Shown in pieces: positions 1 through 7,983 of a DNA stretch of 64,000 nucleotides (within the stretch, counting starts at the first letter, position 1; the number at the start of each line of letters is the position of its first letter). Origin of the DNA: Candidatus Gastranaerophilales bacterium. Its GTDB lineage: Bacteria > Cyanobacteriota > Vampirovibrionia > Gastranaerophilales > Gastranaerophilaceae. Location: NCBI GenBank assembly GCA_944325945.1, contig CALVBW010000014.1, positions 36,965 through 100,964 on the forward strand, written 5' to 3'. The position numbers were made by a program, and so were the translations under genes. Under the pieces are notes generated by a model, which was not told the DNA's origin, did not search any database, and was given only the letters and a program-made list of their open reading frames with translations.

Positions 1-87
1 AGCTGGGTGAAAATCCCTCACCGGTCCGCGGCCGTTACAGTCGGAATGCTTAATATTGTTAGCCTCGAGACAGGAGTATTGTGATGA
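1..87 (+). promoter_or_regulatory. Cobalamin riboswitch, 3' part (cut by window start)
   Basis: The first bases resemble the 3' half of an adenosylcobalamin riboswitch: a GGTGAAAATCCCTC-like segment, then a GCGGCCGTTACAGTCGGA core, and a B12-box-like AGCCTCGAGACAGGAG at 61-76. It lies directly upstream of a btuB-like receptor and btuCDF genes, which are classic targets of this riboswitch. The 5' half is outside the window, so the full fold cannot be checked. Expected behaviour (family knowledge): ligand binding represses the downstream uptake operon. Confidence 0.75.
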
Positions 88-108
88 TAAAATTTATTAG
101 CAGGAATA

Positions 109-152
109 TTCCCTTCGATAATTATAAAATGTTCAAATTTTAGTGAAGGGAA
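109..152 (+). promoter_or_regulatory. Possible riboswitch expression platform: anti-Shine-Dalgarno hairpin
   Basis: TTCCCTTC at 109-116 is an exact 8-base complement of GAAGGGAA at 145-152, which contains the purine-rich Shine-Dalgarno of btuB (ATG at 157). Pairing would bury the ribosome binding site, so the cobalamin riboswitch just upstream could act on translation initiation. There is no T-run, so a terminator mechanism is less likely. The complementarity is seen directly; the switching role is inferred. Confidence 0.55.
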
Positions 153-156
153 AGAG

Positions 157-2181
157 ATGAAATTAAAAAATCTTATTTTACTTGCTTTATTTGTATTTAA
201 TCCGGCAGTTGTGTTTGCAATACAGGATAGCAGCAGTCCGTTATTATACGGCGGATTGACGGAAAAAGAAGTATATTCACTCGGAAATTATGCTGAAGAT
301 ATACAAACTGCAGGGGCAAGTGTTGATGTAATAACTTTGGATGATATAAAAAATCAAGGGTCTCCGGTTCTTTCACAATTATTAAATCAGGCAGCGGGTT
401 TGACTGTTCAAACTGAATCTTCAATCGGATCACCTTCGTCAATCAGAATGCGCGGTACTGACAGAGTAAGATTTACTCTTGACGGCATAAGAATGGACAG
501 ACCTTCCATGACAAGCCCGGGCATGGATTTGCAGTATCTTTTAAGTGATGATCTGGAGAGAATTGAAGTAATACGCGGTCCTCAAGGTAATGTCGGCGGT
601 GTTAATGCATCCGGCGGACTTATTGCTCTGCAAACAAGACGCGGCAGGGGACCTTTGTCTATTGAGATGGGCTCTGAAATGGGAAGTTATAGTACTTTTA
701 AAGAAAGATTTGCCGTTATGGGCGGTGATGAAAAAAAAGATTTTTATATGGGCTTAACCTGGTTAAAATCCGCCGGAGGTATGGATACATCTAATCTTGG
801 ACGTATTTATAACAATGGTTATAATAATTTGAGTGTCGTTACAAATACAGGTGTCAGAGTTTTGGGTGGAAAAGCTGAAATCAGAGATATTTTCAGATTT
901 TCACGCGCAAGAAAAGATATAGGTATTGGTTTTCATAATGATTGGCCGTATGGTATTTATCAGGCTCCGGACGGTAATTACGGGACAAATACTGATGTAA
1001 TGAATGTTTTGTCTTTTGACCATACCCCGAATGAAGTTTACAATTACAATACAAAGTTTGGCATATATCACAATCAGTCGAATAATTATATTTTCCCTGA
1101 CCATATCAATTCTGATCCCACCATGGAATCTTTTTCCAGAATTGGCAGCACCAGATTGAACTTTATGACACAGCATAATTTAAATTATCATGACTGGAAT
1201 ACTTTTTCTGTTGGTTATAATTTGGAGACGGAATTTATTGACAGTAAATCCTCAACAATAAATTTTGGTATGCAAGATATAAATAATTTTACCGGAAGTA
1301 CTATTCAAAATGATGTTTTTGTTAATGACTCTATAAATATTAAAGATAAACTGTTTATCAGAGGCGGTGCCAGATTGGTAAATAATTCGGCATATGGAAC
1401 ATACGTTCTTCCGAATGCTTCTGCTGCATTGGTTCTACCGACTTTTAAAATCGCAGGTGCAAAAACGAAGTTCAGGGGTTCATGGGGACAGAGTGTGAAT
1501 ACGCCTACTTTGTATCAAAGATTTGCAAGGATGCGTCTTATGGGATATGATATGATTCCTAATCCAAATCTTGAGGCGGAAAAAATGACAGGTTGGGATG
1601 TCGGTATTGAACAAAGCTTTTTTGATGACAAATTGAAATTTGATTTCGGATATTTCAATAACGATTACAGAGATTATATAAATTTTGAATACGGTGTTGC
1701 AAGTTATATGTACACAAACATTGACAGCGCACGTATTCAGGGTTATGAAGCCCGTATGACCTGGACTCCTAATGAAAAATTTAAAACTGTGGTAAACTAT
1801 ACATATACGGATTCTGAAGACAAAACAACAGGCATGGATCTTGCAGCTTGTCCGCAAAACAGGTTAAATACAACTCTTTATTGGACTCCGCATGCAAAAT
1901 TTAATACTTTTGTTAGTGTTGAGGCAGCCTCAAGCAGGGCAATGAGTTCTGCAGCGAATGCCGTCAGAACTCCCGGATATGTTGATGTCAGAATAGGTGC
2001 AAATGTGGAATTGTTCAGCATAAAAGATGCTCATGTTTACTTAAAAGCGATGATTTATAACTTATTAGATCAGAGAATTTCTATGTACAGAAGCGGTGAT
2101 GTTCAATATTACGCACCGGGAATACAATTTATGGCAGGTATATTTGTTAAATATAATCTGCCGGAGAAAGAAAATATATGA
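157..2181 (+). CDS. btuB: TonB-dependent outer-membrane receptor, probable vitamin B12 receptor
   Basis: This 674-residue protein has a Sec signal peptide of about 21 residues (hydrophobic stretch ending VVFA), a TonB plug domain at about residues 40-160 (VDVITLDDIKNQGSPVLSQ, then IRMRGTDRVRFTLDGIRM and ERIEVIRGPQGN) and a C-terminal beta-barrel with the ARIQGYEARMTW-type motif. The length fits the BtuB/CirA family. The riboswitch remnant upstream and the BtuCDF-like genes downstream, joined by a 4-base overlap, make cobalamin or a related corrinoid the likely substrate. The extreme C-terminus carries a short polar tail (PEKENI) instead of the usual terminal aromatic residue. The start at 157 has a GAAGGG Shine-Dalgarno. 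Confidence 0.85.
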   Translation: MKLKNLILLALFVFNPAVVFAIQDSSSPLLYGGLTEKEVYSLGNYAEDIQTAGASVDVITLDDIKNQGSPVLSQLLNQAAGLTVQTESSIGSPSSIRMRGTDRVRFTLDGIRMDRPSMTSPGMDLQYLLSDDLERIEVIRGPQGNVGGVNASGGLIALQTRRGRGPLSIEMGSEMGSYSTFKERFAVMGGDEKKDFYMGLTWLKSAGGMDTSNLGRIYNNGYNNLSVVTNTGVRVLGGKAEIRDIFRFSRARKDIGIGFHNDWPYGIYQAPDGNYGTNTDVMNVLSFDHTPNEVYNYNTKFGIYHNQSNNYIFPDHINSDPTMESFSRIGSTRLNFMTQHNLNYHDWNTFSVGYNLETEFIDSKSSTINFGMQDINNFTGSTIQNDVFVNDSINIKDKLFIRGGARLVNNSAYGTYVLPNASAALVLPTFKIAGAKTKFRGSWGQSVNTPTLYQRFARMRLMGYDMIPNPNLEAEKMTGWDVGIEQSFFDDKLKFDFGYFNNDYRDYINFEYGVASYMYTNIDSARIQGYEARMTWTPNEKFKTVVNYTYTDSEDKTTGMDLAACPQNRLNTTLYWTPHAKFNTFVSVEAASSRAMSSAANAVRTPGYVDVRIGANVELFSIKDAHVYLKAMIYNLLDQRISMYRSGDVQYYAPGIQFMAGIFVKYNLPEKENI

Positions 2182-3164
2182 CAAAATCAAGAAAAATTTA
2201 TGTGATTTTAATTTTATGCATAATATTTTTTGTAACCTTTTATCTGGCTTTATTTGCTGGATATAATGATGCTGGAACAGGATTGTTTTTTAAAACTTTT
2301 CATCTGACGGATGATGCGGATAGTATTATTTTAGAAGTGTTAAGGTTTCCAAGGGTTGTAAAAGCCATTGTTGCCGGCAGTTGTCTTGCTCTTGCAGGGC
2401 TTATTATGCAGGCGGTTTCAAAAAATTCTCTTGCAGAGCCTTATTTAACGGGTGTGTCTTCCGGCGCCGGATTAGGTATTGTTTTATCAATATTATATTT
2501 TAACGGTGCTGCGTATTCAGTGTTCGGATTTGCAGGTGCACTTGTTTCATCGTTACTTGTTATATCTTTTGCAGGACTTAGCAGGTTCTCAATTGCAAAG
2601 CTTATTCTTACGGGGTTATCCGTGAATTTGTTTGTCGGATCTTTGATTTCTTTATTTATATTAACTAATGCGGATAAGGCTCAATCTATGATGTTTATTT
2701 TATCAGGCGGTTTTAGTGATGTGATTTCAAACAGAAATTTAATTATTTTGTTTTTAGCCGGAGTTATAATCTGCGGACTGCTTATACCAAAATTGAATTT
2801 TTTACGTTTGGATAGTAATATTATTTCATCATTTAAAAAAGAAAAAGATATTTATAATATATTAATGATATTGATTTCAGCGTTTTTAACATCAGTCAGT
2901 GTATTTGCGGCAGGAATTCTGGGATTTATAGGGATAATTGTTCCGCAGATATCCAAAATGCTTGTAGGTAACGACTATAGATATTTATTTATTACAAATA
3001 TTTTATTAGGTTCAGCATTTATATTATTTGCAGACTATATAGCAAGAACGGTTGTTTATCCTTTGCAAATTCCATTAGGGCTTGTAATTGCGTTTATAGG
3101 CGCACCGGTATTTATATTTTTCCTGACAAAGAAAGGAGATATTTTCAACAATGATAGAAGTTAG
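2178..3164 (+). CDS. btuC: Cobalamin ABC transporter permease, FecCD/BtuC family
   Basis: The 328-residue protein is very hydrophobic, with about ten membrane segments, and carries FecCD-family landmarks: LRFPRVVKAIVAGSCLALAG near residue 55, EPYLTGVSSGAGLGI near residue 90, and GFIGIIVPQISKML near residue 255, which contacts the ATPase in this family. It overlaps the btuB stop (ATGA) and the downstream ATPase start, so the genes are translationally coupled. The family imports iron-siderophores, haem or cobalamin; the riboswitch and the neighbouring receptor favour cobalamin. Confidence 0.87.
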   Translation: MTKSRKIYVILILCIIFFVTFYLALFAGYNDAGTGLFFKTFHLTDDADSIILEVLRFPRVVKAIVAGSCLALAGLIMQAVSKNSLAEPYLTGVSSGAGLGIVLSILYFNGAAYSVFGFAGALVSSLLVISFAGLSRFSIAKLILTGLSVNLFVGSLISLFILTNADKAQSMMFILSGGFSDVISNRNLIILFLAGVIICGLLIPKLNFLRLDSNIISSFKKEKDIYNILMILISAFLTSVSVFAAGILGFIGIIVPQISKMLVGNDYRYLFITNILLGSAFILFADYIARTVVYPLQIPLGLVIAFIGAPVFIFFLTKKGDIFNNDRS

Positions 3165-3873
3165 AAATTTATCCTTTTCTTTTGATAATAATAAATTTTT
3201 TGATAATGTAAGTTTTAATTTGCCGGAAAATAAAATTAATGTAATCGTAGGTCCTAATGGCGCCGGAAAAACGACTTTATTAAAACTTTTAACAAAAGCT
3301 TTTTTACCGGATAAAGGATTTATAGGACTTAATAATTTGACGACTTTTTATCTCCCGCAAAGAATTAATTATATATCGGGTATAACTTTATACGAATATC
3401 TTGCATCAATATTTTTTAGAAATTCATGGAAATGGTTTCTGGAAAATAGCGAAAAAGAACAAATCAATAATATTTTAAATTGTTTGGAAATATTTGATAA
3501 AAAAGATATTTTGATAGAGAATTTAAGCGCGGGAGAACTGCAAAAAGCTAATATCGGTCTGGGGCTTTTGTCCGGTGCCAGGTTATTTTTGTTAGATGAA
3601 CCTACATCTAATATGGATTTAATTAATCAGGTTAAAACACTTAATATTATAAAAAAATTAACTATGGAGAATGTGACAAGTTTAATTATTTTGCATGATT
3701 TGAATTTAGCATCTTGTTATGGTGATTATTTTATCGGTATAGACAAAACCAGAAAGATTTTTTGTGCGGACAAATTGAATTTTTTTGATGAGCAGGTTTT
3801 GAAAAATATTTATAATATGCCGTTTAAGGTTATAAAAAACAAAGAGGATATTCATGTACAAATTCTTAATTAG
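3151..3873 (+). CDS. btuD: Cobalamin ABC transporter ATP-binding protein
   Basis: This is a 240-residue ABC ATPase. The Walker A motif GPNGAGKTT is at residues 34-42, the signature LSAGELQ near 125, the Walker B with D-loop FLLDEPTSNMD near 147, and an H-loop histidine in LIILHDLNLAS near 180. It is the cytoplasmic energising subunit for the FecCD-type permease encoded just upstream (14-base overlap) and the binding protein downstream (20-base overlap). A Shine-Dalgarno (AAAGGAG) lies inside the end of btuC. Confidence 0.87.
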   Translation: MIEVRNLSFSFDNNKFFDNVSFNLPENKINVIVGPNGAGKTTLLKLLTKAFLPDKGFIGLNNLTTFYLPQRINYISGITLYEYLASIFFRNSWKWFLENSEKEQINNILNCLEIFDKKDILIENLSAGELQKANIGLGLLSGARLFLLDEPTSNMDLINQVKTLNIIKKLTMENVTSLIILHDLNLASCYGDYFIGIDKTRKIFCADKLNFFDEQVLKNIYNMPFKVIKNKEDIHVQILN

Positions 3874-4633
3874 ATTATTGTTGATAATAGTGTTTTTGAA
3901 TCAGGCATATGTTCACGCAAATGAAAATCCGAGAATTATTAGTCTTATGCCGTCAATAACAGAGATTGTTTATGCAATTGGTGCAGATAGTGAACTGATA
4001 GCTGTATCTACAATGTGTGACTATCCGCAAGCGGCTAAAAATAAAGAAAAAGTCGGAGATAGTTACTTCATTAACAAAGAAAAAATTATAAGGCTTAATC
4101 CTGATTATGTTTTTGCAGCTGATAATTCAGATGTTTTGATGAGCGAGTTTAGGCAGACAAAAATCAAGCCTGTATTTTTCAGATTTGAATCAATAAATGA
4201 TATTTATCAAAACACGATATTGATAGGGCAATTAACACAAAAAGAAGCCGGTGCCAAAAAGGTTGTTTCGGATATCAAAAATAAGATAGCTCTATTGCGG
4301 ACTTCAACCCCTAAGAGAATACTTTATGTTTTGCAGGCAGAACCAATGATTACAATAGGCAAAAAAAGTTTTATAACAGATGTAATAAATAAATCCGGCA
4401 ATCATTCGGTTACTGAAAATTTAACTTTACAATATCCTGTTATATCATCTGAATATGCTGTAAAATTGAAACCTGATATAGTTATTACAGGGATGGCATC
4501 AGATATTTTAAGTTTGAAGAAAATATTCCCGCATACAAAAATAGTTGTATTATCCGACAGCCAGAAAGATATAATTAACAGACCAGGACCTCGAATTTAT
4601 AAGGCTGTGGAATTTTTTGCAAAAGATTTATAA
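3854..4633 (+). CDS. btuF: Periplasmic cobalamin-binding protein
   Basis: The 259-residue protein has an N-terminal signal peptide (residues 1 to about 22, ending near VHA) and a class III periplasmic-binding fold. The start of the first lobe reads PRIISLMPSITEIVYAIGA, followed by CDYPQAAKNKEKVGD and a later KPDIVITG in the second lobe, as in BtuF/FepB-type proteins. It is the last gene of the btuBCDF run. Compared with gamma-proteobacterial operons it is adjacent to the transporter genes, as is common elsewhere. Confidence 0.85.
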   Translation: MYKFLIRLLLIIVFLNQAYVHANENPRIISLMPSITEIVYAIGADSELIAVSTMCDYPQAAKNKEKVGDSYFINKEKIIRLNPDYVFAADNSDVLMSEFRQTKIKPVFFRFESINDIYQNTILIGQLTQKEAGAKKVVSDIKNKIALLRTSTPKRILYVLQAEPMITIGKKSFITDVINKSGNHSVTENLTLQYPVISSEYAVKLKPDIVITGMASDILSLKKIFPHTKIVVLSDSQKDIINRPGPRIYKAVEFFAKDL

Positions 4634-4700
4634 GCGCCGTGATGTATAAGCTAAAATAGATTAATTAATGTAAATATTCTTAAAATTTTTTTGCTATTTC

Positions 4701-4729
4701 TTGCGTTATTATGAACTTTTTTATATAAT
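4701..4729 (+). promoter_or_regulatory. Sigma70-type promoter placed for a leaderless transcript
   Basis: TTGCGT at 4701-4706, a 17-base spacer, and TATAAT at 4724-4729. The regulator ATG at 4736 starts 6 bases after the -10 box, where transcription itself should begin, and no Shine-Dalgarno precedes it. Prediction from sequence only. Confidence 0.6.
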
Positions 4730-4735
4730 TTAGTT

Positions 4736-5011
4736 ATGGAACAAAAGACAGAAAAATCCAGATATCTTAACAAAAAATTAGGTGCGATTCTTAAAACTTT
4801 CAGACGTGAGAATACCAATTGTACTGCTGCACAATTTGCTGATGATTATAATTTGGACAAAGGTAATCTTTGCAGAATGGAAAATGGTATCATTGACAGC
4901 AGAATTTCTAATATATGGCGTGTTACAGAAGCTATGGGCGTTAAATTATCTGATGTTATTATAGCTCTGGAAAAAGAATTGGGTAAGGATTTTAAGATAA
5001 ATAACAGATAA
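4736..5011 (+). CDS. Small XRE-family DNA-binding regulator
   Basis: This 91-residue protein has a helix-turn-helix of the Cro/CI type at about residues 14-75 (LGAILKTFRRENTNCTAAQF, then NLDKGNLCRMENGIIDSRIS, ending in the MGVKLSDVI helix). No other domain is present. It lies alone between the btu operon and a convergent unknown gene (stops 20 bases apart). The target is unknown. The promoter position points to a leaderless mRNA. Confidence 0.8.
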   Translation: MEQKTEKSRYLNKKLGAILKTFRRENTNCTAAQFADDYNLDKGNLCRMENGIIDSRISNIWRVTEAMGVKLSDVIIALEKELGKDFKINNR

Positions 5012-5033
5012 TTTTCATATTTTGCGATTTTGT

Positions 5034-5696
5034 TCATCTGTGTTTTTGTGGAGCATTCATATTCTCTATAGTTTTTGAAATCCGGGAGTGAAGCTGATTT
5101 GCCTGATATAGATATTCTGTAAGTTTTTCGTAATTATCGTTTTTTTCTCCATACGGAACTTTCATCTCAATCAGCTCATCAACGCTTTTGTTTATAGCTG
5201 ATAATTTTTCCAGAGAATCGCCTAAAAATACAATAGAATTGAATTTTTTGGAGACTTTTGCCAGCACTTTTCTGGAAAAAAATGTCTGAGCTTTTTTTAT
5301 CCATGGAAATTTAATTAGTTCGCCTGCAGGGGTTTGAATTTTTTTATTAGCATATTCGCGGTTAAGCTCGAATAGTTCCTGTTCAAGCCGTTGTTTACGG
5401 ACTCTCAGGCTTAACATTTCTGTTTGTGTGCCGTAAAGCTCTGCATTTTTTATTTTGCCGTTAAGCTCGGTTATTGCTTTTTGTTTCTCGGAAATTTTAT
5501 ATTCAAGTTTAAGCTTTTCGCTGTCACCTTGAGGGAGAGTTTTATCATTTAAAATTGCGGAATCGTAACCGTTAAGTCTGATAGGATTAGACGCTGCTGA
5601 TTTCGGTTCTTCCATAAGATTATCAGAACCGTTAAACGGATTTTGTTTAACCGAATTTATAGGGCTTACATTAAAAAAGTTAAGATTATTGTCCAT
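5034..5696 (-). CDS. Uncharacterised coiled-coil protein
   Basis: I do not recognise this 220-residue protein. The first 60 residues are polar and probably disordered; residues about 60-115 form a charged heptad-rich helix (EKLKLEYKISEKQKAITELN and following), and the C-terminal half is helical. There is no signal peptide or membrane segment. It is followed on the same strand by an LptF/G permease gene, 53 bases upstream of it being the stop of that gene, so the two may not share a transcript. No Shine-Dalgarno is obvious before the ATG. Confidence 0.55.
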   Translation of the reverse strand: MDNNLNFFNVSPINSVKQNPFNGSDNLMEEPKSAASNPIRLNGYDSAILNDKTLPQGDSEKLKLEYKISEKQKAITELNGKIKNAELYGTQTEMLSLRVRKQRLEQELFELNREYANKKIQTPAGELIKFPWIKKAQTFFSRKVLAKVSKKFNSIVFLGDSLEKLSAINKSVDELIEMKVPYGEKNDNYEKLTEYLYQANQLHSRISKTIENMNAPQKHR

Positions 5697-5749
5697 AATC
5701 TTATTTTACGATAAAAAAAACGATATTTTTACCTGCAAAAAGAGGAATT

Positions 5750-6874
5750 TTATTCAATCGTGAACACTTTTTTGTAATATAAAATCACGCCCCATATTGT
5801 GAGGACAATATTCGGCATCCACGCTGCCAAAAAAGGCTCAAGTTTGCCGGATTCTCCGAATGATATTGAAAGCGCCCTGATTAGATAGTATATGAAAATT
5901 ATTAAAATACTAAATAAGAATCCGCGGTTATATCTTACTCTTGGCGGTGTAATTGCAAGCGGTACACCGATTAAGACAAGTACAACTGTTGTCACGGGCA
6001 GAGCAATTTTATCAAAAAGTTCAATAACAAGTTCACGTTTTTGTCTGGCTTCCACTTTGGTAGTTGCCAGATATTTAACAAGTTTTGGGAAATTCATTTC
6101 TTTCGCAACATTTTTGTTTAATTCTTTTGACATATCAACGCCGAATTGTGCGTTCAAATCATCAAAAAGAGTTGTATTTAAAACTTTTCCTTCTCTGTCT
6201 ACTGTATATATCGCGCCTTTTTCGAATTCCCAGCCTTTGGGAGATGTTTTACCTTCTCTTGCCTGTAAAACTTGAATAGTCCCTTCTTTTGAGGTGTCTA
6301 AAACTGTTATGTTGTGGAGTGTTTTATCTTCACAATAACCTACATAAAATAATCTTTTCAAAAATCCCTTGTCGTTTAATTCTTTAAAAACAAAGTTTTG
6401 TTTACCGTTGGGAATATTTTTTTGACCGAGAGCCCAAAGCGCCAGATCTTTTGATTGTTTTGTCATAACGGGCACGATACTTTCATTGATAAAGAAACTG
6501 AAAATTGCCATAACAATCGCAAATATAAAAATCGGTTTTGCTATTCTGTTCAAACCAATTCCGCAAGCCCGCATAACTGTGATTTCTGATTTTAAACTTA
6601 AATCATTAAGCGTCATAACCGTTGCCAGAAGTACACCCATAGGTATTGTCATAACAACAACTGACGGAAGATTCAGGATAATCATCATTAATGCGACTTT
6701 AAACGGAATTCCGAATAATGATATTTGTTTGATAAGCGTGATGAATGTATCTGATGCAAATATGATTGATGTGAATACGCAAACTCCCATCAAAAACATT
6801 TCAATAACCTGTTTGAGAATATATTTGTCAAGCAGTGTTATACTTTTTAATTTAATTATCAGATTATCAAACAT
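5750..6874 (-). CDS. LptF/LptG-family lipopolysaccharide export permease
   Basis: The 374-residue protein has the YjgP/YjgQ (LptF/LptG) pattern: an N-terminal amphipathic start (LLDKYILKQVIEMFLMGVCV), membrane helices in the first 110 residues, the conserved MTLNDLSLKSEITVMRACGI segment, a periplasmic beta-jellyroll in the middle, and three further helices at the end with the VLIGVPLAITPPR motif. It works with LptB and the partner permease to extract LPS from the inner membrane. LptB and a second permease of this family are at 61105-62942, so the exporter subunits are split over two loci. Confidence 0.85.
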   Translation of the reverse strand: MFDNLIIKLKSITLLDKYILKQVIEMFLMGVCVFTSIIFASDTFITLIKQISLFGIPFKVALMMIILNLPSVVVMTIPMGVLLATVMTLNDLSLKSEITVMRACGIGLNRIAKPIFIFAIVMAIFSFFINESIVPVMTKQSKDLALWALGQKNIPNGKQNFVFKELNDKGFLKRLFYVGYCEDKTLHNITVLDTSKEGTIQVLQAREGKTSPKGWEFEKGAIYTVDREGKVLNTTLFDDLNAQFGVDMSKELNKNVAKEMNFPKLVKYLATTKVEARQKRELVIELFDKIALPVTTVVLVLIGVPLAITPPRVRYNRGFLFSILIIFIYYLIRALSISFGESGKLEPFLAAWMPNIVLTIWGVILYYKKVFTIE

Positions 6875-6910
6875 ATATTTATTTTATTCTAAAAAATTGA
6901 TTTAAGCAAA

Positions 6911-7876
6911 TCAGAATTTAATTAAAACTTTTAAAGTATCTTTTTCTTTATTTTTTTCAAACGCTTCAATTGCGTCATCAACAGGATATGTTGCGGAAAT
7001 AAGCGGAGAAAAATCAATTTTTTCAGATTTCAAAAGTCTTAATGCCGCTCCGAATTGACCGCACCGTGAGCCTAAAACGGTAATCTCATCAATTACAATC
7101 GGTGCAAGATTGAATTCTTTAGAGGCGGCAACAGTGCTTTTCAAAACAAGAGTTCCGCGGGGTTTGGTGAGCGCAAGTGCTGTTTCAAAACCTGAAATTG
7201 ATCCTGTTGCCTCAACTACAACGTCATATTTCTTCTCTATCGCAAAATCATTCAGCAAATGTGTTTCAACCCCTTGAGCTTTTGCAATATCAAGTTTATT
7301 CTGGTGTTTGCCGACCAGAATTACGTCAATATTTTGGGCATTCAAAGTAAGTGCTGTAATAAGTCCCAATTTGCCGTCGCCTAGAACTACAACTTTTTCA
7401 AAAGGTTTTATATGTAATTGCTCTGTAATCTCGCATGCTGCAGCAAGGGGTTCCACAAATACAGCCTGCTCATCCGGAACATTATCAGGTACTTCAAAGA
7501 GAACTTCCAAAGGCATGGTGAAATATTCCGCAAAGCAGCCGTCTTTTCTCCATATTCCGAGAGTGTGGCGACCGGGGCAGTGGCGGTAAAGTTTTTCCGC
7601 ACAATACGGGCAGTCAGGCTCTTTGCAGCCGTAGCTTATTTCTGACACAACGCGTTTGCCTAAAAGTGATTGATCAGGATCATTAATTTCTTCAACAATC
7701 CCGACGGCTTCATGCCCTAAAACGCCTACATAACCCATATACCCTTTTGTGATTTCGTAATCCGTATTGCAAATTCCGCCTAAAGTAACGCGGATTAGGG
7801 CTTCACCTTTTTGCGGCACGGGTTTTTTGTAATCTTTTACTAACTTTAATTCTTTATCAAATACTACAGCTTTCAT
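6911..7876 (-). CDS. Zinc-dependent medium-chain dehydrogenase
   Basis: This 321-residue MDR-superfamily enzyme begins with a GroES-like domain containing the catalytic zinc ligands (GGICNTDYE and GHEAVGIVEE) and a structural-zinc loop with four cysteines (CKEPDCPYCAEKLYRHC). A Rossmann domain follows with VVLGDGKLGL as nucleotide-binding loop. Overall it resembles threonine/sorbitol dehydrogenase-type proteins; the substrate cannot be assigned from sequence. The start has an AAGGAG Shine-Dalgarno (ACTCCTTATA on the plus strand). Confidence 0.8.
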   Translation of the reverse strand: MKAVVFDKELKLVKDYKKPVPQKGEALIRVTLGGICNTDYEITKGYMGYVGVLGHEAVGIVEEINDPDQSLLGKRVVSEISYGCKEPDCPYCAEKLYRHCPGRHTLGIWRKDGCFAEYFTMPLEVLFEVPDNVPDEQAVFVEPLAAACEITEQLHIKPFEKVVVLGDGKLGLITALTLNAQNIDVILVGKHQNKLDIAKAQGVETHLLNDFAIEKKYDVVVEATGSISGFETALALTKPRGTLVLKSTVAASKEFNLAPIVIDEITVLGSRCGQFGAALRLLKSEKIDFSPLISATYPVDDAIEAFEKNKEKDTLKVLIKF

Positions 7877-7983
7877 AATTTTTACTCCTTATAGAGTAAA
7901 TCTTAACACAAAAAAATGATATTTACCTCCGGTGATGTTATGCTGTTGTAGTAAATTAAAACATCTGACCCGATTTATATCTA

